DNA of 64,000 bases from Hyphomicrobiales bacterium (GTDB taxonomy: Bacteria; Pseudomonadota; Alphaproteobacteria; Rhizobiales; Beijerinckiaceae). The translations under genes and the position numbers were made by a program. This document shows, piece after piece, positions 55,407-64,000 of this stretch. The notes under the pieces were generated by a model, which did not search any database, was not told the origin of the DNA, and worked only from the letters and a program-made list of their open reading frames with translations. The stretch is from assembly GCA_019075865.1 (NCBI GenBank), contig JAGXAN010000010.1, positions 38,538-102,537 of the forward strand, in the 5' to 3' direction. Position 1 is the stretch's first letter; each line of letters begins with the position of its first letter.

Positions 55407-57205
55407 GCGATATGATGTTTGACATTGCATCGCTGCGAGCTGCCTATGCGCAAGGCCTGTCCCCTTGCGCGGTGATGGAAACAGTGCTGGCCCGCCTCGC
55501 CGCCAGCGGCGACAATGGCATTTTCATCCATGTTGCCGATAAAGCGGATTTGCTGGAGCAGGCGCAGGCCCTTGGGGCTTTTGACCCCAACCGGCCATTA
55601 TGGGGCCTGCCCTTCGCCGTGAAGGATAATATTGACGTAGCGGGCATGCCAACAACCGCTGCTTGCCCTGAATTTGCCTACCTGCCCGAACGGGACGCAA
55701 CCGTGGTGGCATTATTGCGCGCGGCAGGGGCGATTCCCATTGGCAAGACCAACATGGATCAATTTGCCACCGGCCTCTCCGGCGTGCGCACGCCCTACCC
55801 CATTCCAATCAATCCCATAGATCCAAATTTGGTGCCCGGAGGCTCCAGTTCAGGCTCAGCAGTGGCGGTGGCGCGCGGCATTGTCAGCTTTGCCTTGGGC
55901 ACGGACACAGCTGGCTCCGGCCGCGTTCCAGCGGGGCTGAACAATATCGTCGGTCTGAAGCCAAGTTTTGGTGCCATATCTACCACGGGCGTGGTGCCTG
56001 CATGCCGCACATTGGATTGCGTTTCCATTCTCGCGCTTACGGTGGATGACGCCTTCCAGATATTTGAAATTGCCGCCACCTATGATGAAAGCGACGCCTA
56101 TGCGCGGCCATTTCCGGCTCGGCCTTACCCAACGGAAGCCGCGAAGCTGCGGGTTGGTGTACCGCGCCCGCAGGATCGGCAGTTTTTTGGTGATAAGGCC
56201 ATGGCCAACGCCTTTACTGCGTCGCTTGAAATGCTCCAGCAACTGGGCTGTATAATTGTCGAGATACCCTTCGCTGACTTTTACGCAACTGCGGACCTGC
56301 TCTATGGGGATGCTTGGGCGGCTGAGCGCTATGCTGCCATTGCCGCCTTTTTTGATCTGCATGAGAGCGCGCTAAATCCCGTGGTGCACGAGATTTACGC
56401 CCGTGCCCGGCAGTTCTCCGCAGCACAGGCCTTTTCCGGGATGTACAAGTTGCAGGCCCTCAAACGCAGCATCTCGAAGCTGATGGCTGACTTGGACGCC
56501 CTATGCGTACCGACAACGCCAACCTATGGCACCTTGGCCGAATTGAAGGCCGAACCGATTGCCGCCAATTCGCGCCATGGGATCTATACAAATTTTGCCA
56601 ATCTCCTCGATTTTTGCGCCATGGCGGTGCCAGGGCCCCGGCGGCAGGATCATTTGCCCTCCAGCATCACCTTGCTCGCCCCGGCGGGCAAGGATGCTGA
56701 AATCGCCAGTCTTGCGCGCCGGTTCCATGCGGCCAGCGGCGTCTCGCTTGGTGCCACCGGTTGGCCGCAACCACCCATTGCCGCCGGCCATCGCGCCACC
56801 AGCGACGATTTTTTGCTTGTGGTAGTTGGGGCCCATATGTCTGGCATGCCCCTCAACAGTGAACTTTTGGCGCTTGGTGGACACTTCGATCGAGCTGTCA
56901 GCACGGCGCCGCACTATCGCTTCTTTGCGTTGCTCGACCAAAAACAACCCAAACCGGGGCTCATTCGCGTCGCCCAGAACACCGGCTTTTCCATTGAAGC
57001 CGAAGTCTGGAGCCTGCCGCCGGAAGGGGCCGCAAAATTCATTGCCGCAATCCCGCCCCCTCTGGGAATTGCCAATGTCCAACTGGACGACGGTGCGATA
57101 ATAAAGGGCTTTGTGGTGGAGGCAGCCGGCATTGAAGGCGCCCTCGATATTTCAGCTTTCGGCGGATGGCGCGGTTATCTGGAGGAGACCAAACGGGTCA
57201 GTTGA
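55403..57205 (+). CDS. atzF: Allophanate hydrolase (AtzF-type)
   Basis: 600 residues, usual length. Amidase signature domain (about 1-440): catalytic Lys in FAVKDNIDVAGMPTTA, GGSSSGSAVAVARG with the cis-Ser, and the nucleophile Ser in GTDTAGSGRVPAG. The C-terminal allophanate hydrolase domain (about 475-590) has GAHMSGMPLNSELLALGG. It hydrolyses allophanate to ammonia and CO2, completing biuret breakdown. Last gene of the operon. Confidence 0.92.
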   Translation: MSDMMFDIASLRAAYAQGLSPCAVMETVLARLAASGDNGIFIHVADKADLLEQAQALGAFDPNRPLWGLPFAVKDNIDVAGMPTTAACPEFAYLPERDATVVALLRAAGAIPIGKTNMDQFATGLSGVRTPYPIPINPIDPNLVPGGSSSGSAVAVARGIVSFALGTDTAGSGRVPAGLNNIVGLKPSFGAISTTGVVPACRTLDCVSILALTVDDAFQIFEIAATYDESDAYARPFPARPYPTEAAKLRVGVPRPQDRQFFGDKAMANAFTASLEMLQQLGCIIVEIPFADFYATADLLYGDAWAAERYAAIAAFFDLHESALNPVVHEIYARARQFSAAQAFSGMYKLQALKRSISKLMADLDALCVPTTPTYGTLAELKAEPIAANSRHGIYTNFANLLDFCAMAVPGPRRQDHLPSSITLLAPAGKDAEIASLARRFHAASGVSLGATGWPQPPIAAGHRATSDDFLLVVVGAHMSGMPLNSELLALGGHFDRAVSTAPHYRFFALLDQKQPKPGLIRVAQNTGFSIEAEVWSLPPEGAAKFIAAIPPPLGIANVQLDDGAIIKGFVVEAAGIEGALDISAFGGWRGYLEETKRVS

Positions 57206-57542
57206 GCCGAAAACTCAATGTCTACATTTCCAAGGGCTGTTCTACATGGCCTATTCTAAAAATAGGCCGAAACTGCGCGGCGGAATAAAATGATGGCAGG
57301 CCCTAATCCCTTGTAAAATTGTACCAATGAGCATCGCCAGAGTGCTGCCTGAACGCGTCAGCGATGCGTAAAGCTCCTTCACAGGCTCAAGACTGAATAG
57401 AAAATCGACACAGCATGACAAGTATTTTCAATATAATACGTAATTTCGACCGAAATTGTAAATAAAGACAATTTTTGGAGTGTCCAATAAAGCTTTGTTA
57501 ATAGATGCAACCCATTGATGTTACGACAAAAATGGAGGAGAC
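57206..57542. other. Intergenic region with a hairpin, no gene recognised
   Basis: 337 bases. GGCCTATT and AATAGGCC at 57248-57268 form a perfect 8-base stem with a CTAAA loop 43 bases after the allophanate hydrolase stop, without a T-tract; it may end the operon. The AT-rich part from 57400 probably holds the promoter of the next gene. No open frame has a ribosome binding site. Confidence 0.5.
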
Positions 57543-59969
57543 ATGGCAATCTCGCTATCGGTTTCAAAAGCCGTCAAAACCATCGATTTTTGGCGTATGA
57601 CCTTCGTGCGTAATGACCCCAGGCTGGCCCATCTTACGCAGGATGAGATATCGGAGCTGTGGGCAGACCGGGTCGGGGCCATTTTTCGGCTGACGCCGAT
57701 CACAATTTTGGGCAACCTCATCAATGCCTTAACCCTGACATTTGTCTTCATTGGATCACCCCACATAATTGAGCTGCTGGTTTGGGACCTGGCCATGTTT
57801 GGGACCCTGACGATTTGGCTCGCGGCGTGGAAAAAGAGCACGCTCAATGGCTTTCCAAAAAGAATTTCGATAAGGGTCATCAAGGCCATCAATCGCAATT
57901 GCCTGCTGATAGGCGCGCTATGGGCGGGTCAAATTTACTACCTGTTCCCATCCAGTGGTCCACGCGAAAAAGCGCTCCTGCTCTGCGTAGCCTGTGGAAT
58001 GATATGCGGTGGCGCTTTGACTTTGGCTACCTTGTGGCAAATCGCCTTGGGCTTTTCATTGTTGATATTAAGTGGCTTAGTCATAAGTGTCATCCGGCTG
58101 GGCGATCCCTCTTACTATGCGGTGTTATTTTTTTCGATTTCCTACATCACGGTGGTGGCTTTCGCAGTCATTGAACGCTCGGAACTGTTTATCAATAGTC
58201 GTCTCAACAGCATGCGGCTGCGTGCGCTGAGTGCCCGCCAAAACCGCCAATTGCACGATATCGTTGAAGGTTCATCTGAAATCCATTGGAACACAGATGC
58301 AGATGGCAGATTGCGCGATGTAACCGACAAACTGGCAGAATTGCTTTCCTGTTCGGTCGAGCAATTGGAAAACGCCGAGCTGAATACGGTTTTTTCATCT
58401 GGACGAAAGTTGCCGCTCTATTTGTCTGATTCAAGCGAACTCCGCAAAATCCGCTCGTGCTTCCGGCATCGACGCTCCATTCCGCGTTGCACGATTTCGC
58501 CGAAAGTGAGTGGGGATCCGCGTTGCTGGGCGATTTCCGGTAAGCCGAGCCTCAACGACAAAGGCGAATATATCGGCTTTTCTGGGATGGTCACGGATAT
58601 CACCGATTTGCTAAATGATAAAGCGGTAGAAAAATCGATCGGCCAATTCGATGTCCTGACCGGTCTGCCTAACCGACTGACATTACAACATAATGTTGAA
58701 AGTCGCTTCAGAAGCGACAGCCCTAATTTTGCCATGCTATGCATTGATCTCGATGGCTTCAAGAATATAAATGACACCTATGGCCACGGTGTTGGCGACG
58801 AATTGTTAAGGCAATGCGCCGACCGTATGCGCGCCAGTGTCAGGCCAGATGAATTGGTGTCACGCATTGGCGGCGATGAATTTGTCGCAGTGGTCTCGCT
58901 CTCAGAACCGGCGCTGGTGCGCATTGTTGCGAACAGGTTGGTGCGGAAGTTGTCGGAACCTTATTCCATTGATGGTAATCTGCGACAAGTAGGGGTGAGC
59001 GTTGGATTTGCGGTCGCGCCATCGGCTGGCACAACATTCAAGGAACTCTTGCACCATACAGATCTGGCTCTTTATCGCGCCAAGACCGGCGGCAAGGGAC
59101 AGGCCATGGAATTCACGCTTGAAATGACAGCGCAACATGCCCATCGTCGTCAACTGGAAATGGATCTTCGCCTCGCCCTAGGCACCCCACAAATCAGCTT
59201 GAATTACCAGCCCATCATCAATTTACGCTCGGGCCGTGTGGCCGGTTGCGAGGCGCTGGTGCGTTGGAACCATCCCCAACACGGCAATATTCCACCCTCC
59301 GATTTCATACCACTAGCCGAAGAGACGGGTATTATCCTGGAGCTTGGCAATTGGATTACTGAAACGGCGTGCCGGGAAGCGATGACCTGGCCAAACGATG
59401 TGCGCATTGCCGTTAACGTCTCAGCCATACAGTTCCGAAATCAGGGGTTTATCCGGCAAATTGAGACAGTGTTGTTGCGCACAGGATTAGACCCCTCCCG
59501 GCTCGAGGTGGAAATCACCGAATCGGTATTGATTAAAGACCAAGCGCGCACGATCGAGACCTTCCAACACCTGAAATCGGCAGGAATTCGTATATCTCTC
59601 GATGATTTTGGTACTGGCTATTCGTCATTGGCGTATCTCTCGGATTTTCCAATTGATACCATCAAGATCGATCGCTCCTTTGTCATCAAGATGGGGCAAC
59701 ATCCAGTCGCTGCCTCCATTGTTCAGGCAATCACTTCTCTCGCTAACAATCTCGGGTTAGCCACAATCGGCGAAGGTGTGGAAACGCGCGAACAGCTACA
59801 GCAGCTCCAGGACCATGGGTGCGACGAAGTGCAGGGATATCTGTTCAGCGCGCCATTGAACAATCACGATATCGCTTTGCTGATAGCGTTGCGCAACAAA
59901 AGCAGTGCAGATTTTTTGCCGGAAGCGCCAAATGAGGCTGCCGTCCCATTCTCGCAATTGGTGGCGTAG
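57543..59969 (+). CDS. Membrane-bound GGDEF-EAL cyclic-di-GMP enzyme
   Basis: 808 residues; ATG 57543 follows GGAGG. Order: N-terminal membrane region of five to six segments (about 45-215), a PAS-like domain (about 240-355), GGDEF domain with intact SRIGGDEF (about 440), and EAL domain with EALVRW, the metal/base motif DDFGTGYSSLAYL and EGVET. The inhibitory site before GGDEF is RPDE, not RxxD, so product feedback on the cyclase may be lost. It can make and/or degrade cyclic-di-GMP at the membrane. Confidence 0.93.
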   Translation: MAISLSVSKAVKTIDFWRMTFVRNDPRLAHLTQDEISELWADRVGAIFRLTPITILGNLINALTLTFVFIGSPHIIELLVWDLAMFGTLTIWLAAWKKSTLNGFPKRISIRVIKAINRNCLLIGALWAGQIYYLFPSSGPREKALLLCVACGMICGGALTLATLWQIALGFSLLILSGLVISVIRLGDPSYYAVLFFSISYITVVAFAVIERSELFINSRLNSMRLRALSARQNRQLHDIVEGSSEIHWNTDADGRLRDVTDKLAELLSCSVEQLENAELNTVFSSGRKLPLYLSDSSELRKIRSCFRHRRSIPRCTISPKVSGDPRCWAISGKPSLNDKGEYIGFSGMVTDITDLLNDKAVEKSIGQFDVLTGLPNRLTLQHNVESRFRSDSPNFAMLCIDLDGFKNINDTYGHGVGDELLRQCADRMRASVRPDELVSRIGGDEFVAVVSLSEPALVRIVANRLVRKLSEPYSIDGNLRQVGVSVGFAVAPSAGTTFKELLHHTDLALYRAKTGGKGQAMEFTLEMTAQHAHRRQLEMDLRLALGTPQISLNYQPIINLRSGRVAGCEALVRWNHPQHGNIPPSDFIPLAEETGIILELGNWITETACREAMTWPNDVRIAVNVSAIQFRNQGFIRQIETVLLRTGLDPSRLEVEITESVLIKDQARTIETFQHLKSAGIRISLDDFGTGYSSLAYLSDFPIDTIKIDRSFVIKMGQHPVAASIVQAITSLANNLGLATIGEGVETREQLQQLQDHGCDEVQGYLFSAPLNNHDIALLIALRNKSSADFLPEAPNEAAVPFSQLVA

Positions 59970-60293
59970 AAGCGGTGGTTCTGGCGCGATTGCGCGCCCG
60001 AGACTGTCTTTTGGTTTGCGTTGAACTCAATGTCTGAATTGAATCTGGCCCTTAAAAGATACCGCTTCCCTGAGCACGAGCCTGGCTGTCCAATTTGACC
60101 GGTTAAGCTAACCTACGGTTGGGAAATATGAGGCAAGCTTCGCATGATTTGCGGAATTCAACAGGAAAAACATCAGCGCCCTGCATAAATTCTCAAGCGC
60201 CGATCAAGCATTATCTTTGAATTAATCAAAACATATTAAGTGTTTAGGTAGCGTACTGGTTCAAGGCAACAGTTGCAGGCGCAGGGGGACGAC
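59970..60293. other. Intergenic region, nothing recognised
   Basis: 324 bases, AT-rich near 60200-60250 where the next gene's promoter would lie. No hairpin or repeat stood out. Confidence 0.4.
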
Positions 60294-62987
60294 ATGGACA
60301 CAAGAGCGATAAATCGCCAATTCGCCGCAGCCAACATAAAGTCGCCCGATGCGATCAATTCTGAGTATCGGACTCTGCCAACGCCTTCTCAATGGGAAGA
60401 CGCTTCACAAGCTCTCGCGACCCTGAGTGAGCAGATGCTCCTGCTTGAGAGCGTGCTCGATAATGTTCCGCACGGCATCTGCTTGTTCGACGCGCAACAA
60501 CGAGTGGTTTTATGCAATCAGCAATTTGCCAAAATTTATCTGCTGGAACCTGAGGATGTCCAACAGGGTGCCACACTGCGGTCGATCGTTGAACGCCGGT
60601 TGGCCAAGGGAACATGTTCGGCACCAAGTGTTGAAGATTATTTCAAGAATGTCGTGGTCGAGGGAAGCCACTCCTGGGTAGCAACTCTGCAGGATGGACG
60701 TAGCATCATTGTCCAGCACCGATATATGCCTGATCATAGCATGGTTTCGATCCATGAGGACATAACCGAGCGCAAGCGGGAACAATTTTCATTGCAGGCG
60801 ATGATTGATTCGGTTCCTGACTTTCTCTGGACAAAAGACAAAAACAGCCGTTTTGTGATTGCAAACAAGGCGCTTGCCATTCAGACCGGCCATGTTGAAG
60901 CCAAAGATATGATCGGTCTTTCGGATTTTGATCTGCACGATCCAGTCCGCGCGCAAGATTTTTACGATTCAGAACAGGCGCTCATTCAATCTGGAAATTC
61001 GACCCTTGAGCGAGAAGAATGCGTGATTGGCCCTTTGGGTGCCAAAGTATGGCTTCAATCGACCAAGGTGTTGTTGCGCAACCAAAATAACGAAGTCTTT
61101 GGGCTCGTTGGCATTGCCCGCAACATTACCGATCGCAAAATGTCAGAGTCTTTGCGCGCTGGCCAGGCTGAAGTTCTGGAAATGATCGCCATGGGCGTGC
61201 CGCTAGGCGAGGTCCTCACCAAACTTGTCCTTATCATCGAAATGCAGGTTCCAGGGATCATGGCATCTGTTTTGCTGCTGGATGATGATGGACTGCATCT
61301 TCGGCACGGCGCCGCCCCGAATCTGCCGCAAGAATATACAAACGTCATCGACGGCGTGCGTATTGGGGCCAAGGTTGGCTCATGCGGAACGGCAGCCTTT
61401 CGCAAGGAAGCCGTTATCGTTACCGACATAAACTGCGATCCCCTTTGGGATGACTATCGCGATATTGCCAATAAATTCGGCTTGCGCTCTTCCTGGTCGA
61501 CACCCGTCCTGTCGCAAAAGGGCGACGTTCTGGGCACTTTTGCCATGTATTCAGACCATGTGAATTCCCCGAACGAAACGCAAATACGGCTTATCGATAT
61601 GGCGACAAGAATTGCCAGCATCGCTATCGAGCGCCGGAAGACCGAAGCACAAGTGCAATTCATGGCAACCCACGACACCTTGACCGGATTGCCGAACCGG
61701 GCGCTCATGTCGGATCGTCTCGCCCAAGCCATCACCTTCGCCCGGCGCCAAAATCGTTGGGTATCGGTGCTGTTTATCGATCTTGATAATTTCAAAAATA
61801 TCAATGACAGCCTCGGTCACCGTGCCGGTGACAGTCTGCTGAAAGCTGTAGCTGCGCGCATGGTCAATTGCGTGCGCAAAACGGACACAGTGGCCCGGTT
61901 GGGCGGCGATGAATTTGTCGTGATATTATTTGACCAGCCCAAGAGCATCGATGTCGTCAATAATATTGTCCAGAACCTGCGCGCTGCGATCGCGCGGCCG
62001 GTACAGGTCGACGGCCACACCGTCAGCGTCACGTCAAGCATCGGGCTTTCCACCTTTCCAGAAGATGGCACTGAAGTTTCGGCCCTGCTTGCCAATGCCG
62101 ACATTGCCATGTATCGCGCCAAGCAATTGGGGCGCGACAATTTTCAATTTTATACCCCCGGACTCAATCAAAACGCCCACAAAAAATTCGAAATGCAGGG
62201 AGAATTGCGCAACGCGCTCGCGCAAAACGAATTGCTGCTGCATTATCAGCCGCAAGTTGATTTGCGAACCGGCAGGATTTTTGCCGTCGAAGCCTTGATC
62301 CGCTGGAATCATCCAACGCTTGGTATGATCCCGCCCGCACAATTCATTCCCCTTGCCGAAGAAACCGGCCTGATTGTCACAATCGGCGAATGGGTTTTAC
62401 GAACGGCTTGCCGTCAGAACAAGGCCTGGCAGGAAGCGGGCCTGCCGCACATGAATATGTGTGTCAATGTTTCGGCTCGGCAGTTTCAGGACAACAAATG
62501 GATCGATCGCGTCAAGGCGGCCTTGCGTGACACAGCCCTTGAAGCCAAATATCTGGAACTCGAGATTACCGAGAGCATGATCATGCAAAATCTCGACAGT
62601 GCGGTTCACATGATGAAGGAACTGCAAGCATTGGGCGTTCAGATCGCGATTGATGATTTTGGAACTGGTTATTCAAGCCTGAGCGCATTGAAAAAATTCC
62701 CGGTCGCCCGATTGAAAATCGACAAATCATTCATGGAAGATATTCCCAGAAATGATGACGACAAGGCGGTAACAAGCGCCGTGATCTCGCTGGGTCAGCG
62801 CCTGAACATGCGTGTTATAGCCGAAGGCGTCGAAACCGAGGCCCAAATTGCCTTCCTGCGTGCCAACAATTGCGACGAAATGCAGGGCTATCATTTCAGC
62901 AAGCCCATCACGGCAGACGCCATCGTTGCATTGCTCAACGAGATCAAGTTGAAATCCGAAATCGAGACTTCAATTCAGGACGAGTAA
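60294..62987 (+). CDS. PAS-GAF-GGDEF-EAL cyclic-di-GMP enzyme
   Basis: 897 residues from ATG 60294 with GGGGGA upstream. No membrane segment. Order: PAS-type domain with DNVPHGICLFDAQQRVVLCNQQF (about 50-170), second PAS (about 170-295, IDSVPDFLWTKDKNSRFVIANKAL), GAF (about 310-455, with CGTAAF), GGDEF (RLGGDEF) and EAL (EALIRW, DDFGTGYSSLSAL). The inhibitory site RKTD lies five residues before GGDEF, so feedback control is likely intact. A cytoplasmic sensor, possibly of redox state or small ligand. Confidence 0.93.
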   Translation: MDTRAINRQFAAANIKSPDAINSEYRTLPTPSQWEDASQALATLSEQMLLLESVLDNVPHGICLFDAQQRVVLCNQQFAKIYLLEPEDVQQGATLRSIVERRLAKGTCSAPSVEDYFKNVVVEGSHSWVATLQDGRSIIVQHRYMPDHSMVSIHEDITERKREQFSLQAMIDSVPDFLWTKDKNSRFVIANKALAIQTGHVEAKDMIGLSDFDLHDPVRAQDFYDSEQALIQSGNSTLEREECVIGPLGAKVWLQSTKVLLRNQNNEVFGLVGIARNITDRKMSESLRAGQAEVLEMIAMGVPLGEVLTKLVLIIEMQVPGIMASVLLLDDDGLHLRHGAAPNLPQEYTNVIDGVRIGAKVGSCGTAAFRKEAVIVTDINCDPLWDDYRDIANKFGLRSSWSTPVLSQKGDVLGTFAMYSDHVNSPNETQIRLIDMATRIASIAIERRKTEAQVQFMATHDTLTGLPNRALMSDRLAQAITFARRQNRWVSVLFIDLDNFKNINDSLGHRAGDSLLKAVAARMVNCVRKTDTVARLGGDEFVVILFDQPKSIDVVNNIVQNLRAAIARPVQVDGHTVSVTSSIGLSTFPEDGTEVSALLANADIAMYRAKQLGRDNFQFYTPGLNQNAHKKFEMQGELRNALAQNELLLHYQPQVDLRTGRIFAVEALIRWNHPTLGMIPPAQFIPLAEETGLIVTIGEWVLRTACRQNKAWQEAGLPHMNMCVNVSARQFQDNKWIDRVKAALRDTALEAKYLELEITESMIMQNLDSAVHMMKELQALGVQIAIDDFGTGYSSLSALKKFPVARLKIDKSFMEDIPRNDDDKAVTSAVISLGQRLNMRVIAEGVETEAQIAFLRANNCDEMQGYHFSKPITADAIVALLNEIKLKSEIETSIQDE

Positions 62988-63527
62988 GACGCATAGGAAT
63001 TTTCTGAACAGGTGCATTGCCGCCTGAGGACACCATCTCTCCACATAGCAGATATTTATCGCCGCTTGTCTACGCCGGCTGAATCGCAGCCCATGGGTAT
63101 CACTCAAATTCTTTTTCGGTCTGACTGTCCGAACTGAAGACAGAAAATCACTATATTTTCAGGTCAGCTCGTCTTATTTCTTGGCGGATCGTGATTGTGC
63201 CCGGGTTATGTCGATTGCCACGAACTTTGCAGCCAACGCCGGTACGATGTTCTCATCGAAGATCTGAAGTCCATGGGTTTGAAACAAGTGGACTTTTTTG
63301 GCCTCATTCGTACCCGTTTGTCTTAGGACTTTAACCCGTTTGACAATGGGTATCCGTTTGAGAGGCTGGCGGGCGGCTTGGGAAATACGGGTGCTTTATT
63401 TTGATAATCGGTCAGTTTCAAATGACAATTTAACGTAATATAAACAAGTACATATTACATTTATATTGCAAGTTGGACTTTGGAAATTCTTGCTTGCCAA
63501 CAAGTATGACAATGATCGAAGACGGGC
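62988..63527. other. Intergenic region, no gene recognised
   Basis: 540 bases. Three CCGTTTG words lie at 63314, 63336 and 63354 (spacing 22 and 18). A minus-strand stretch near 63180-63290 reads without stops for about 35 codons but matches nothing I know. The AT-rich 63410-63480 probably holds the pilin promoter. Confidence 0.4.
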
Positions 63528-63689
63528 ATGAACCACAAAATCTCTCTGTTTTTGAAAAACGAATCCGGAGCAACGGCCATTGAATACGGGATGATTGTTG
63601 CTCTGATCAGCGTTGCCATTATCGGCGCTGTCACCGCCATCGGCGGCAAACTCAACACGTCGTTCAAAACCATCAACACCGATTTGTAA
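63528..63689 (+). CDS. Flp-type pilin (class IVb)
   Basis: 53 residues. FLKNESGATAIEYGMIVALISVAIIGAVTAI is the Flp/Fap pilin pattern: a short leader ending in Gly-Ala, the conserved Glu-Tyr pair and one hydrophobic helix. The leader would be cut by a TadV-like prepilin peptidase and the mature subunit assembled by a Tad system. No tad or cpa gene is in the window; the next gene is a transposase, so the rest may lie beyond or be elsewhere. Confidence 0.88.
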   Translation: MNHKISLFLKNESGATAIEYGMIVALISVAIIGAVTAIGGKLNTSFKTINTDL

Positions 63690-63956
63690 TCGCCCCGGGA
63701 AGGCTTTGCATTTATGAGGCAAACGAATGGCCGAACGCAACTTCGACCATTTTCAGTTGTCGCCAGTAACCAACTTTAAATCCCGCTTTATCCAAGCCAC
63801 CTGGGCATTGCCGCGCCCAGATTTAGGCTATCCTGCCAAAGTCAGTTGCGAGGTGAGCGTCCGGTGAGCGCGTTTTGGTAAGCGAGCCAAATGGGCGATG
63901 TTTTGGCATTAGAACCGGTATTAGTACTGGCATTAATTCCAGATCTGAGGGATGGC
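63690..63956. other. Gap between the pilin and the transposase gene
   Basis: 267 bases without a gene. The last part is presumably the left end of the IS66-type element; no clear terminal repeat was identified. Confidence 0.35.
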
Positions 63957-64000
63957 ATGGCGCGGATGGAGATCATTTCCGGCGTTGAGCGGAGGCGACG
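63957..64000 (+). mobile_element. IS66-type TnpA gene, 5' end, continues past the window
   Basis: From ATG 63957 the frame reads MARMEIISGVERRRR, the usual start of the small helix-turn-helix TnpA protein of IS66 elements. Only 14 codons are visible, so the family call is tentative. Confidence 0.55.

Noticed and set aside
57248..57268. Perfect hairpin after the allophanate hydrolase called as an intrinsic terminator
   Set aside because: Stem is perfect but there is no T-tract after it, so it is noted in the intergenic entry and not called as a terminator.
63180..63290. Minus-strand open stretch of about 35 codons
   Set aside because: No start, no ribosome site and no recognisable family; left as intergenic.

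Overview
The window looks like an alphaproteobacterial accessory region, probably Hyphomicrobiales (Rhizobiales). This rests on the VirB/VirD4-type secretion genes, a RepC-like plasmid replication remnant, a biuret hydrolase very like the rhizobial one, and moderately high GC with AT-rich, repeat-rich junctions. No rRNA, tRNA or CRISPR array was recognised, and I could not assign a genus.

1-20170 is a conjugation-type block. A minus-strand virB operon (virB1, B2, B3, B4, two VirB5-like genes, a small membrane protein, a VirB7-like lipoprotein, B6, B8, B9, B10, B11, a small cysteine-containing protein, virD4) is complete in its structural genes, but virD4 carries a frameshift. Divergent from it, a plus-strand operon encodes only exported or lipid-anchored proteins: two SNase-fold proteins, a second lytic transglycosylase and several unrecognised secreted proteins, followed by a phosphoribosyltransferase-like gene. 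No relaxase is present.

20170-28240 is mixed: a tetR/MFS pair sharing a palindromic operator, an orphan NtrC-type sigma-54 activator, a Tn3 transposase remnant, an orphan nuoJ piece and a GDSL-lipase autotransporter. 28240-33580 is a branched-chain amino acid type ABC transporter operon (five genes) ending in an Asp/Glu/hydantoin racemase. 33690-35680 is a graveyard (GntR remnant, IS66 remnant, RepC remnant) that also holds an intact-looking Phd/VapC toxin-antitoxin pair. 35680-41370 has an integrase-like fragment, a small membrane protein, a renalase-like flavoprotein, IS21 pieces, a DUF5519 protein, a SnoaL-like protein, a Tat-exported hydrolase with a frameshift, and a LysR regulator.

41470-46470 is a DAB-type inorganic carbon accumulation operon (dabB-dabA) with a divergent LysR gene. 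46470-47620 is another IS graveyard. 47880-57205 is the most coherent system: a GntR regulator divergent from a BMP-family ABC transporter, a biuret hydrolase, a second related cysteine hydrolase, a cupin and an allophanate hydrolase. A sigma-54-type promoter precedes it. I read it as uptake of a urea-oligomer (biuret, possibly triuret) and stepwise release of its nitrogen. 57540-62990 holds two GGDEF-EAL proteins, then a Flp-type pilin and the start of an IS66-type transposase gene at the right edge.

A family of about 189-bp elements with 27-bp terminal inverted repeats (four good copies and one decayed) is scattered through 20-48 kb. A separate 130-bp direct repeat pair brackets the 25.0-35.5 kb segment.
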